The translations under genes and the position numbers were made by a program. A stretch of 32,400 bases of DNA, from NCBI GenBank assembly GCA_013373245.1, contig JABXID010000230.1:1-32400 (forward strand). The letters are read 5' to 3'. Within the stretch, counting starts at the first letter, position 1. Each line of letters begins with the position of its first letter. This DNA comes from Gammaproteobacteria bacterium. Lineage in GTDB: Bacteria > Pseudomonadota > Gammaproteobacteria > Enterobacterales > Alteromonadaceae. Positions 15,984-25,800 of the stretch are shown here, in pieces. The notes beneath the pieces are model-generated. The model did not search any database. It was not told the origin of the DNA and worked only from the letters and a program-made list of their open reading frames with translations.

Positions 15984-16448
15984 TTATTCATTACTTCGGT
16001 ATTGAGCCTGCAAGCCTTGTAAAAAATTACGTAAGACTTGGTCTTTGCATTCGCGATAATGTTTGTGGCTGGGCTTTCGGAAAAAGGCACTTAACTCGTG
16101 TTTGCTTAAGTCGAAATTAGCTTGTTGCAAGGTCGAGAGAATTTTCTCGGAATCTAACTCCAACGCTATTTTCAACTTTCGTAAAATCAAATTGTTAGTC
16201 AATTTGGATTCTGGCTCTGGTTGTTCGCCGTCTCTGCGACCGCGAAGTTTGTTAATTAGACCATTCAGAAAAATAGCTAAGTTTTTATCCGACATGCTTT
16301 GATAACGTTCATCGTCGTCTTTTTTTAACCAAGCTGTGATCTGCTCTTGTGGCACTTTCGCATCTGCATGCGCAAAAATGCCAACCATTTGCCCATCGTT
16401 ATAATTAAATGCATAGCGAAGTCGTCGCAATATGTCGTTGTTTGTCAT
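15984..16448 (-). CDS. DUF1456 family protein (YehS-like)
   Basis: A 154-residue protein made of two similar halves: MTNNDILRRLRYAFNYNDGQ and LTNNLILRKLKIALELDSEK, each followed by an alpha-helical segment with AWLKKDDDERYQ or AFFRKPSHKHYR. This internal duplication defines DUF1456. AGGA lies upstream of the ATG. It begins 18 bp after the greB remnant, so it was the second gene of a greB-DUF1456 operon and has lost that promoter through the element insertion. Molecular function is unknown. Confidence 0.9.
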   Translation of the reverse strand: MTNNDILRRLRYAFNYNDGQMVGIFAHADAKVPQEQITAWLKKDDDERYQSMSDKNLAIFLNGLINKLRGRRDGEQPEPESKLTNNLILRKLKIALELDSEKILSTLQQANFDLSKHELSAFFRKPSHKHYRECKDQVLRNFLQGLQAQYRSNE

Positions 16449-16466
16449 TTTTAATCCTGAAACCTG

Positions 16467-16796
16467 TTATTTATAGCGAATCGAGTTAATGATGTAGCAA
16501 TCTTTGCCACTTGGTGTTTGCACCCAAGCTTCATCATCGACGGATTTACCTATCAGCGCTCGTGCCATTGGTGCATCCACACTGATCCACTTTTTATACA
16601 CGTCGATTTCGTCAGGCCCTACAATACGAATATTCAGTAGCTTGCCGTCATCGTCTTCCAATTCAACCCATGCGCCAAAGTATACCTTACCTTCCTGTTC
16701 AGGGCTTGGATATATAACTTTTAAAGCCTCTAACCTTTTAGTTAAAAATCGAACTCGGCGGTCAATTTCTCTAAGTCGTTTTTTGCCATAAATGTA
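16467..16796 (-). pseudogene. greB: Chromosomal greB, 3' two-thirds only, cut by element insertion
   Basis: The frame reads YIYGKKRLREIDRRVRFLTK, continues with GKVYFGAWVELEDDDG and ends SIRYK. This matches GreB from the end of the first coiled-coil helix to the C-terminus. The preceding part (LVTREGY to SLGDRSENAD) is missing, and a TAA at 16797-16799 closes the frame upstream. GreB rescues backtracked RNA polymerase through acidic residues at the tip of the N-terminal coiled coil, so this remnant cannot work. The missing 5' part is expected at the far element end, beyond the window. A short frame from the internal ATG at 16661 would make only 64 residues. Confidence 0.92.
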
Positions 16797-16814
16797 TTAT
16801 AACCCCACTATAAA

Positions 16815-16905
16815 ACATACTATTTATATAAGTGAAGCTTAGTAAATTCTATAAATTACTTTATACTAAATGGTAAAGTACACATAACTTATACTATTTG
16901 TTATA
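16815..16905 (+). repeat. Repeated ATACTATTT-type motifs at the element tip
   Basis: ATACTATTTATATA (16817-16830), ATACTAAATGGTA (16863-16875) and ATACTATTTGTTATA (16891-16905) recur in the same direction between the greB junction and the first recombinase gene. They may be recombinase arm sites; two of them also contain TATACT, which could act as -10 elements for the trio operon. Confidence 0.45.
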
Positions 16906-18236
16906 TGCCATTTGTTCATAAAGTAAAAACAAACTATCACAGTTCTGAGATTGGAAGATCATTAGAGTTACCGGCTCTAATTACTAGTTCTGGGTTAGTT
17001 ATTTCTCATTTAAGGTATTTAGCTCAGAATTATTATAAGAGTGAGTCATGGAAGGAAAGGTCTGTTTATTCTTTGAAGCTATTAATAACGTTTATAAATA
17101 CTTATGAATCACGATATGAACAGGTAACAAAGTTACTGAGAGAGTTTACTCGTTGCATAGTTACTGGGACGATTGATTATGAAAGTTTCACTGATAAGTC
17201 TGGCTTGTATTGGCAAGGAAGAACAATTACTGATGCGAATAATATTTTGCATCACATAACTCATTATACTGACTTTTTAGCCTTACAAGAAGGTTATGAA
17301 ATTTCTAGAATTAATCCTTTCCGTAAAGCAACAACTTATGAGCAAAGGTTAAATTGGTGTGCTTATTATCATAAGCAAGCAAATGTATTTCTTAACCATT
17401 TGTCATCAAAGAGTGATGCTTACTTAGCTAACCAAAAAGTAAGACAGATAAATAGTTTAATAGCACCGCATGTAGAACAAGAAAAGGCTATTCAGTTTCC
17501 TCTTAAATATTTAGATCAGCTATTAGAGCATGGATTTAAAGTCAAAGAGAAAGTTGATTATAAATCTCAAGCTATCACCATGTTGTTAAACTATGGCGGA
17601 TTAAGAAAAAGTGAAGTATTTCACTTGTATGTTAGTGACATTACACTGCACCCAACATATAAAAATGAAGCCTTGGTTAGAGTTTATCACCCTGAATACG
17701 GAGCCTCCCCTGATCCTAGTTTTAACAATCGTAACGAGTATCTACAGCAATCGAGTTCATACAAACCTAGAACACAGTATCGTATTTCAGAACGTCTATA
17801 TGCGGGATGGAAAGCACCTTTACTAACAAGTAAGCAAAACTTTTTTGAAATTATCTTTAGTCCAGCAGAAAAAGCACAAGAGTTTTTAATTGTATGGGCT
17901 AACTATCTGAAGTACCAAAGGGTAGAACCACCCAAATCAAGTTTTCACCCTTTTGCTTTTACTAATAATAAAGGTGAGCCAGAAACAATTAAGAACTATC
18001 AACGTTTACATAAAAATGCAGTAGAACGAATAGGTTTGGTTTGCAAAAAAGATTATGGCACAACCGAACATGGTCATCGTCATGCTTATGGATATAGATT
18101 AAGAAAACAGGGGTTGACGCAGGTTGAGATACAAAAAGCAATGCATCACAAAAGCCCTATGTCTTGTCTTGTTTATATTCAGCCATCTTCAGACGATGTT
18201 AGAGATTATTTAAAAGAGGCTCATGATGTCTTCTAA
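16905..18236 (+). CDS. Tyrosine recombinase, GmtY-like
   Basis: A 443-residue site-specific recombinase. The catalytic set is visible: Arg234 in GGLRKSEVFHL, His389-x-x-Arg392 in EHGHRHAYGYRL, His414/415 in MHHKSPMSC and nucleophile Tyr424 in LVYIQP. The N-terminal half (1-190) is helical and should hold the core-binding domain. It overlaps the next gene by 14 bp. Position and size match the first member of Gamma-Mobile-Trio modules, and this pattern also recalls TnpA of Tn554. No clear ribosome site precedes ATG 16905; the transcript may be nearly leaderless. Confidence 0.85.
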   Translation: MPFVHKVKTNYHSSEIGRSLELPALITSSGLVISHLRYLAQNYYKSESWKERSVYSLKLLITFINTYESRYEQVTKLLREFTRCIVTGTIDYESFTDKSGLYWQGRTITDANNILHHITHYTDFLALQEGYEISRINPFRKATTYEQRLNWCAYYHKQANVFLNHLSSKSDAYLANQKVRQINSLIAPHVEQEKAIQFPLKYLDQLLEHGFKVKEKVDYKSQAITMLLNYGGLRKSEVFHLYVSDITLHPTYKNEALVRVYHPEYGASPDPSFNNRNEYLQQSSSYKPRTQYRISERLYAGWKAPLLTSKQNFFEIIFSPAEKAQEFLIVWANYLKYQRVEPPKSSFHPFAFTNNKGEPETIKNYQRLHKNAVERIGLVCKKDYGTTEHGHRHAYGYRLRKQGLTQVEIQKAMHHKSPMSCLVYIQPSSDDVRDYLKEAHDVF

Positions 18237-20973
18237 AGTTAAGCAAAATTTACATTTAAAAAAATCTCTTACTATTCCAATTGAATGCTTTTCGTTAAGT
18301 GATGTTAAATCTATTTGCAAACATTATGGTATTAAAAGTTCGGTCGAATACCGTGAGCATTATAAAGAAATTCCCGGCTTACCAGCTCACCCAGAGAGAG
18401 TGTTTGCTGACGAATGGATCAGCTACTATGATCTACTCGATATCCCTGAACCTTACCCATATGAAGAAACCTTAGCTTTAATACATCCACTAAAGTTACC
18501 TTCGCAAGCCGCATATAAAAAATGTGTTAGAGAAAGTAAAAATGAACGTTTACCCTTAGACCCTCAAGGTGTTTATTCAGATAAGTGGAAGAATTGGTAT
18601 CAGTTTCTTGGTAAGGACGAACCTTTTAAACCAGAATTTATTAAAGAAGAGTATTTCTTATGGGCTAATAAAATTGACGAATTTATGAAAGTTGCGTTCG
18701 GTGGTGAATCCAAAATCAATTACTTATGTCGCTTCGTTCGTCACTACATAGAAAAATACGATAAAAGTTTATCTCCAGAAGCCTTTCTTACCAAACGTAA
18801 GCCAAATATAAAGCCTTTTAAATTAGAATTAGAAAAACTTAAAACAGACAATATGCGCAGAAGCGTCATCAAATCGGTTAATGAGTTTCTAGATTATGTC
18901 ATCATCCATGACCTAACCGAAGAAGACTCAGAAACGGGTGAGGTAGTACGTGTAATGGAGGCACGTAACCCACTTTCTTTATTACTTAAGAGCCAAAGTG
19001 TTACCTCACCTATTAGGTCGGAAACAACTAAGCCTTGTTTACAATACCACTTTGTTAAAAAAGCACAATTATGGATAATACCAGAGCGAGCAAAAAGCTT
19101 TAAAGACTTAAAACACTTACAACAGTTTGATGCTGATTGGGTTAAAGTCGAGAGTAGCCTAATCAACTTAAAAGATCCTGATTGTGTATGGAAAAAAGTA
19201 GGTAATCAGTATTATCTCTGGCTACCTATTAATTGGATGCATACATACGCTTTAACAAAAGTACCATTAAGAGGGCGTCAAATCGCCTATAACGACTCAG
19301 GTGAGGCAGATAAGTTCATCGCAGACATTGATGCATTAGGTAAAGTTATATGGCGTAAAAATGAAAGCATCATAGCTGGTATGACAAATAATCAGTCTTT
19401 TATTAAGCAACAGCCTGATGGTCAATTGGGTATGTATGTCACAACAAATAAAACCAGTAATAAAGGTAATGGCTATTCGATTCCTTGGATACCCGAAGAT
19501 CTTGCATATTGGTTAGTGAAATTAAGAATATGGCAACAAACTTATAATCCAATAACTAAACCAACAGCATGGCTTGCATGCAAACGTACCAACATCAATG
19601 AAACCCAGCGAAAAGAAAAAGGGATAAACTGTTTCTTATTTAGAGCTTTCGGAGATGTGGAGCCATGTAATGTAGGTAATGCTTTGACTCCTAGGTTAGC
19701 TGCTACTTTATATAAGATCCAACCAAGCAGCTTCTCCTTAGCCACTTTAAATGGCAATGCTAATACATTGAGCCATTTCAAATCGGCTTATACTCCACAT
19801 TCTATGCGAGTCAGCTTAGTTACGGCTTATATAATGGAAATGGGAATGCCAGTTGAAGTGGTAATGAAAATTGTTGGTCATTCCTCTATCGTAATGTCGA
19901 TCTATTATTGCAAGGTAACACAGCAAGACATTAGAGAAAGGCTTGAAAAAGGTGAAAAATTAGCACTTAAAGAAAAGGCTGAAGCAACACAAATTTTGAT
20001 TGAACAAAACAAGATAGAACAGGTTAAAAATCAATTAGTAGGTAATAATTCTGATCTTTTAGGCTCATTAACGAATGAGATACCAGCAGGAAACTTTATG
20101 TTTAGAGATTATGGTATTTGCCCATATGGTGCTAGCCGCTGTGATGATGGAGGAAATGAAATAGGAGCCACTCAATCTAGAGCACCTGTATCACAGGGGT
20201 ATCTTGGTATGCAAAATTGCGTTCAATGTAGGCACTTCATAACTGGACCAGCATTCTTAGGAGGTTTAATTTCCCTAGCTAACGAAGTACTTTTACAAGC
20301 CAATATTCAGTCGGAACAATGTGCAAAGCTACAAGCTCAAATCGATAAAGCAGAAGAAAAAATCAATGAATATGATAAAGAAGAATACATAAAGTCTCTG
20401 AAGCAAGAAGTATTTGACGATACCAAACGCAATCAGCTTGAGATTAAGCAACGTAAATTAGAATCTGAATATGAAAGTGCAGCAAAGAAAATGGATATGT
20501 TCCTATGTGACCTGCAAGCAGCCTTTAAATTAATAAAGCAATCTCAAGCTGCAGCCCATCATGAGTTAAGTGGAGTCACCAGTAACTTAACTTTAATTAA
20601 AAAGTCAGACGCTGAACTAAACATAACGATCGAAGAAACTTCTTCTTTACAACAGCTTCATGAAGTGTGTGAAAACTCTACAATTTATGAGTCCGCATCA
20701 GCTTCACTAGCAATAATACCTAGATCTCAATTATTAGATCGAATGGTAAATTTTAATAATCTAGCGCCATCCTTATTTATGTTACCTGAAAAAGTCCAGT
20801 TAGAAGCAGGTAATCAAATGGTTCAGCTACTATTATCACGTCTCAAAACATGGCAAAGAGTCAATGAAGTAGTTTCTGGCAATATTAAGCTAGAAGACTT
20901 AAGCGATGATGAGCATATATCGCCATCAGAAATAAAACTAATTACTGAAAATAAGTTGTTAAATCATGCCTGA
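18223..20973 (+). CDS. Large tyrosine-recombinase-like integrase, GmtZ-like
   Basis: A 916-residue protein. The catalytic domain lies in the middle: Arg350/352 in PLRGRQIAYND, His526-x-x-Arg529 in PHSMRVSL, His553 in KIVGHSSIV and Tyr561/562 in SIYYCKVT. A cysteine cluster follows (CPYGASRCDDGG and NCVQCRHFITGPAFLGG), probably a small zinc site, then a long coiled coil (about 695-780). The N-terminus (1-150) has repeated motifs of the type YPxHPERVFADEW / LPLDPQGVYSDKW, possibly DNA-contacting repeats. It overlaps both neighbours, so the three are translationally coupled. The size, order and Cys cluster match GmtZ. Confidence 0.85.
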   Translation: MMSSKVKQNLHLKKSLTIPIECFSLSDVKSICKHYGIKSSVEYREHYKEIPGLPAHPERVFADEWISYYDLLDIPEPYPYEETLALIHPLKLPSQAAYKKCVRESKNERLPLDPQGVYSDKWKNWYQFLGKDEPFKPEFIKEEYFLWANKIDEFMKVAFGGESKINYLCRFVRHYIEKYDKSLSPEAFLTKRKPNIKPFKLELEKLKTDNMRRSVIKSVNEFLDYVIIHDLTEEDSETGEVVRVMEARNPLSLLLKSQSVTSPIRSETTKPCLQYHFVKKAQLWIIPERAKSFKDLKHLQQFDADWVKVESSLINLKDPDCVWKKVGNQYYLWLPINWMHTYALTKVPLRGRQIAYNDSGEADKFIADIDALGKVIWRKNESIIAGMTNNQSFIKQQPDGQLGMYVTTNKTSNKGNGYSIPWIPEDLAYWLVKLRIWQQTYNPITKPTAWLACKRTNINETQRKEKGINCFLFRAFGDVEPCNVGNALTPRLAATLYKIQPSSFSLATLNGNANTLSHFKSAYTPHSMRVSLVTAYIMEMGMPVEVVMKIVGHSSIVMSIYYCKVTQQDIRERLEKGEKLALKEKAEATQILIEQNKIEQVKNQLVGNNSDLLGSLTNEIPAGNFMFRDYGICPYGASRCDDGGNEIGATQSRAPVSQGYLGMQNCVQCRHFITGPAFLGGLISLANEVLLQANIQSEQCAKLQAQIDKAEEKINEYDKEEYIKSLKQEVFDDTKRNQLEIKQRKLESEYESAAKKMDMFLCDLQAAFKLIKQSQAAAHHELSGVTSNLTLIKKSDAELNITIEETSSLQQLHEVCENSTIYESASASLAIIPRSQLLDRMVNFNNLAPSLFMLPEKVQLEAGNQMVQLLLSRLKTWQRVNEVVSGNIKLEDLSDDEHISPSEIKLITENKLLNHA

Positions 20974-21568
20974 TATTTCACCAGAGAGTTTACTCAAAAG
21001 GCTAAAAATAGGTGCGAGTCCTAAAGTACAAGAGACTTTAGACGCCATTTATCATGTATGTGATAAACAGGTTAAGCAAAAGCTTTATGACTTTTCAATT
21101 GCAACGATCTCAAGACTCGGACATCAAAAAGGTGTCCCTAAAGCTCAAAGTATTCGTAATAAATCAGGTGATAAATATCGCGCATTGATCGCTTGTTTTG
21201 CTGATAATAACGCTAATAAAGTAAAAATTAATAAAAAAGAAAGCTGGATTGATGAAATTGAAAGCCCTAAACATAGGCTATTAGTACAAATGTTAGCGTC
21301 AGAACTAGCTAGTACAAAGCAAAAATTAAATGAAATTATTCCACCTGATACAGTAATCAATGTGTATGATCACAATGAAGCTATAGACGAATATAACAAA
21401 TTAACACCAGTAGAGAGACGTTCGCTAGAATACATATTATCTGATTCGTTTAAGAAAAAATGGTATTTATCAGAGTGTGATACTGGTGGGTTAGTTGATG
21501 AAAATAACAAAATTGTATTTAAACCCGCCACAATTGATGCATTAAAAAAAGCATTGAGATATTTATAA
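20966..21568 (+). CDS. GmtX-like small third component
   Basis: A 200-residue soluble protein starting 8 bp inside the end of the integrase gene. KLYDFSIATISRLGHQKGVP and KAQSIRNKSGDKYRALIACF look like the conserved segment of GmtX proteins; a coiled-coil-like helix follows (SPKHRLLVQMLASELASTKQ). It plays the role of TnpC in Tn554-type modules, a helper for the two recombinases. The specific biochemical role is unknown. Assignment rests on context and this motif. Confidence 0.75.
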   Translation: MPDISPESLLKRLKIGASPKVQETLDAIYHVCDKQVKQKLYDFSIATISRLGHQKGVPKAQSIRNKSGDKYRALIACFADNNANKVKINKKESWIDEIESPKHRLLVQMLASELASTKQKLNEIIPPDTVINVYDHNEAIDEYNKLTPVERRSLEYILSDSFKKKWYLSECDTGGLVDENNKIVFKPATIDALKKALRYL

Positions 21569-21579
21569 GGCGTATTTAA

Positions 21580-22053
21580 ATGAAAACTAAGTTGATAACC
21601 CGAGAGGGATACACCCAATTACAGGAAGAGCTGTCTTATTTGTGGAAAATAGAACGACCAGAAATCACTAGGAAAGTGACTTGGGCTGCTAGTCTTGGTG
21701 ATAGATCAGAGAATGCAGACTATAAAGAAAATAAACGAAAATTACGTGAAATAGATAGACGAGTAAGATATTTATCCAAAACACTTGAAGATATTCAGAT
21801 AGTTGATCATCACCCAGAACAAGATGGGAGAATCTTCTTTGGTGCTTGGGTTGAATTAGAAAGTAGCGACAAAAGAACTCTTAAATTTCGAATAGTCGGC
21901 CCTGACGAAATATATGGCCGAAACGATTACACTTCTATTGATTCGCCCATGGCTCGCGCTTGTTTAAAAAAAGAGGTCGATGATGAAGTTGTTGTCAAAA
22001 CACCAAATGGTGAAGCCACATGGTATGTAAGCTCTATAAGTTATTTGGGTTAA
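21580..22053 (+). CDS. greB: Element-borne transcript cleavage factor GreB, complete
   Basis: A 157-residue full-length GreB: LITREGYTQLQEELSYLWK, VTWAASLGDRSENADYKENK (the acidic tip lies in this hairpin), then LREIDRRVRYL and the FKBP-like C-terminal domain with FFGAWVELESSD and DSPMARACLKKEVDDE. It is only about half identical to the chromosomal remnant by eye, so it came with the element and is not a duplication. It starts 11 bp after the GmtX-like gene with AAGGCG upstream, so it is the fourth gene of the mobility operon. It should restore GreB activity lost by the insertion. Confidence 0.93.
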   Translation: MKTKLITREGYTQLQEELSYLWKIERPEITRKVTWAASLGDRSENADYKENKRKLREIDRRVRYLSKTLEDIQIVDHHPEQDGRIFFGAWVELESSDKRTLKFRIVGPDEIYGRNDYTSIDSPMARACLKKEVDDEVVVKTPNGEATWYVSSISYLG

Positions 22054-22064
22054 TTTCAATATAG

Positions 22065-22877
22065 TTACTCATTCAAATACATCTCCGCCATGTCATCTAA
22101 TTTGGCTTTCACTTCTTTCCAGTTCGGCATTACTTGGGTTAATAAACGCCAGAAGCGCTCACTGTGATTGTGTTCGGCAATATGGCAAAGCTCGTGAAGT
22201 ATCACGTAATCAATGCATTCTTTGGGTGCTTTTACTAGGTGAGGGTTTAGCATCAAGTTGCCTTTGGTTGAGCAGCTTCCCCATTGCTTTTTCATTGCCA
22301 TTACACGAAAAGAAGGAATGCCTGTTACCCAAGTAGCTTTAGGAAGTAGTTCGGCTAGTCGTTCATGAAAAATTGTTTTTGCTTTATGTTGATACCATTT
22401 GTCGATTAGCGGTTTAATTTTCACCAACCGATCATCAATATCTTTACTTACTTCATGCTTGATTGTTACGTTCAATTTGCCACGGCTTAGCTTTACGTTA
22501 GGCACTTGCTCGGCATCAACAATTACCTTGAGTACATAGCGCTTACCTAAGTAAAACTGCGTTTCGCCACTCACGTAACGCTTGGGTAAAACCGTATCTT
22601 TTTGCTTAGCAAATTCATCAATGCTTTGCCAAATCCATCTTGCTCTCTTATGCATAGCATCTTGAATAGCATCATCACTTGCATCATGTGGCACTGTAGC
22701 GACAACACGCTGATCTGGATGAACCTTAATAATAACCTTGCGTGCCGTTTTTTTAGCATTTTCAGCAGGCTTGGTTTTACGAATCACATCATAGTGAATG
22801 GTGTCGTTACCATAGGTAAAAACACCACGCTCATTTGTTGTTGTTCTGATCTCAGCAGCTAATGTCAAATTAGACAC
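22065..22877 (-). CDS. YgjP-like (M48/DUF45) metallopeptidase of the type I R-M operon
   Basis: A 270-residue cytoplasmic protein of the YgjP/WLM-like family. VILHELCHIAEHNHSERFW carries HExxH and the third histidine in the typical HELxHxxxxNHSxxFW form. MKKQWGSCSTKGNLMLNPHL is the second family hallmark. It starts with GTG at 22877 and shares one base with the hsdR stop (TAGTG), so it is coupled to HsdR. Such peptidases are common at the 3' end of type I R-M operons; control of HsdR levels by proteolysis is a plausible but unproven role. Confidence 0.88.
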   Translation of the reverse strand: MSNLTLAAEIRTTTNERGVFTYGNDTIHYDVIRKTKPAENAKKTARKVIIKVHPDQRVVATVPHDASDDAIQDAMHKRARWIWQSIDEFAKQKDTVLPKRYVSGETQFYLGKRYVLKVIVDAEQVPNVKLSRGKLNVTIKHEVSKDIDDRLVKIKPLIDKWYQHKAKTIFHERLAELLPKATWVTGIPSFRVMAMKKQWGSCSTKGNLMLNPHLVKAPKECIDYVILHELCHIAEHNHSERFWRLLTQVMPNWKEVKAKLDDMAEMYLNE

Positions 22878-25800
22878 TAAAAGTCACCTCGTGATAATCC
22901 TAACCTTGCTCGTTTTAACACTTCTTCAATCAGCTTTTGAGCGTTATCAAGGCCAAGATCAGCAAATAACAGCGGTAACAGTTTCATGTGAATAGCGTTT
23001 TCAATCTCCGCAGGATTGATGGAATACTCAGCAACAGCGGTGTTCACTACATCATCAATATTAAACGCCAACGCTACTAACTTGTCGTTATCGAGATCCT
23101 TTTCAGTCAAGAAGTCACCATCAAATAAGTGCTTAAACAAACCAAAGTAGGCTTGTGCATGTTTATTTAACTTGCCGGAGACATCAACAAAGTCATTAGG
23201 AACATCAGCGACTTTGCGGTCTTTAACTTCCTGCTCAAAGTCAGCAAATAGGATGTACTGCTTAACGGGCGCATCAAACATCGCTTTAGCATCTTCAATT
23301 GCCTTTTTAAGCATCTTCGAGAAATATTCTTGAGCGTAAGGATCATCTGCTAAGTCTTGCTCGATCATCTTAGTGATTCGGCCAGTGATTTTATCAGTCT
23401 GGTTACGAGCTTCGTCATCGCTCATATCCTGTGGCTTAACGTCTTTCCCTAAATTTCCGACCAAATACGCACCATCAGGCTCTTTAACTTCAATACCCGC
23501 AATGTGCTTGTCTAAAAGGCTGCGAATATCTTCAGCGTATTCATCATAATTAATAGTTTCGTCAGCATCTTCACGCACTTGTTTGCGCAAATCGACAAAG
23601 GCTTTTAGATCACGTTTGTACAAGTCACGTTTGTTATCGAATGACTTATCTTCAAAGTAGGTTGCTGATTGCAATGCTACTTTCATACAGTTTGAAAATG
23701 CGGTCAGTACCGAATAAAAGTCATCACGCTTTTTAAGATTGGTATCGACAAGCTTGCCATCGACATCTTGCACCTTTGGTGCTAACGCTTGGCGAAGTGC
23801 TGGACCATCTTGCTTGTTTTTAACACCTTCAAATATCGCCCACAAATCAATGTGCAGCCCCGGAAGCTTTTTGTATTGCGTATCCATTCGGTTATACAAA
23901 CCTTTTAGGTCATCAATATCAAAGCCGCCTTGGGTACGTTCTGCAAGGTCTTGATACTTTTCAATTGTGGTATCAAGCTCTTTTAAAATGCCTCGGTAAT
24001 CGATTAAGTAACCGAACTGCTTTTTACTGTGCAGTCGGTTAACACGGGCGATAGCTTGTATTAGGTTATGCTCTTTTAGAGGCTTATCGATATAAAGTAC
24101 AGTGTTCTTTGGCTCGTCAAAGCCTGTCAGAAGCTTATCTACAACGATCATGATATCTGGGCCATCATCTCTGCCGTAATCTTCAATAATGGCTTTGGTG
24201 TAGGCTTTTTCATCCATTTTATTAACATTAGCCTTCCACCAATTTTGCACGATATCTTTACTCTCTTGATCAACAGCTTCGTGACCCTCACGAGTATCTG
24301 GAGCCGACATCGCCACAACGGATGTTACCGTACCAATTTTGTCCAATGCCTTCTTATAACGAATGGCAGAAGCCTTGGAATCACAAGCCAGTTGGCCTTT
24401 TAAACCTTGGTGTTTAAAGTTCTGAAAGTGGTCGGCAATATCATAGGCAATTAACATAATCCGATCTGCGGTTTGATAAATTTGACCTTTCTGTGAAAAC
24501 TTCTTCTTTAAATCCGTTTTTTGCTTGTCGCTTAATTTACTGGTACTACGTTCAAACCACGCATCAATGGCTTTATCGTTAACGCTCAGCTCTGGAATAC
24601 GCTCTTCATACAACAGAGGAGTCACGGTTTTATCTTCAACCGCTTGCTGCATGGTATAGCTGTGAATGATCTTACCGAATTTGTTTTCGGTCTTATCGTC
24701 TTTTAACAGTGGCGTACCAGTAAAAGCAATATAGGCAGCTTTAGGCAGCGTCTGCTGCATACGGATATTATTTTCACCGTTTTGACTTCGGTGGCCTTCA
24801 TCCACAAGTACAATAATGTTTGGGCTATCGTTGTAGCATTCTTTATATTTGATCGCTGAGCCAAACTTATTAATGATCGAGAAGATAACCCGCTCATTCC
24901 CTTTACCAATTTGTTCAGCTAAACGCTTACCAGTGGTCGCCATTGCATCTTTTTTATCTCGGTCAGTTAATACACCACCAGATGCAAAGGTTCTACTGAG
25001 TTGATCTTCCAAGTCCACACGGTCTGTAACAATGATCACACGGCATTGTGCAAGCTCTTCAAGCCATATAAGCGCTTTTGATAAAAACACCATAGTAAAT
25101 GACTTGCCACTACCTGTGGTGTGCCAAATAACACCACCTTCACGAGCGCCTGAATCATCAAACGTATTAATGCGCTCAATAAGTGCTTTTATGCCAAATA
25201 CCTGTTGGTATCGAGCAACTATCTTGCCTGCTTTTTTATCAAACAAGGTAAACAGACGAGTCATATCCAATAGACGCTCAGGGCGAAGCAAGCTGACAAT
25301 AAGCCTATCTTGGTCGGTAACGGTTAGGTCACCTGCTGCAACCAATGAAAGGTAATCATCTTTCGCTTTGACAGGACGATGATCAAACAGCCCATTTAAT
25401 TGTTCATTGCTCAACTTATGATTTTTTAACCTGACAAATTCCGCTTCAGGTATTTGCTCCTCTTTCCACTTCGCCCAAAACTTATTCTTTGTGCCGCACG
25501 TTGCATACAATCCCTCATGCCCATTTATGGCTAGCAGTAGTTGGCTGTAGGCATATAAATGCGGTATTTCATCTTGCTTTTGGTTACGAATATGCTGGGA
25601 AATTGCCTCAAAGTTAGTTGATTTACCTTCTTTGTTTGAGTCGGGGCGTTTTGCCTCAATCACCACTAATGGCAAGCCATTCACAAAACACACAATGTCC
25701 GGTCTGCGGTTGCCCGTACCCTCTGCATTTTGTACTACTAATTCTTCGGTAAAATGGAATTGGTTATTATCAATATTGTGCCAATCAATGAGTTTAATGG

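Noticed and set aside
21580..22053. The complete greB as a duplication of the chromosomal gene
   Set aside because: The aligned C-terminal parts differ at about half of the positions and the two genes are on opposite strands, so separate origin is more likely.
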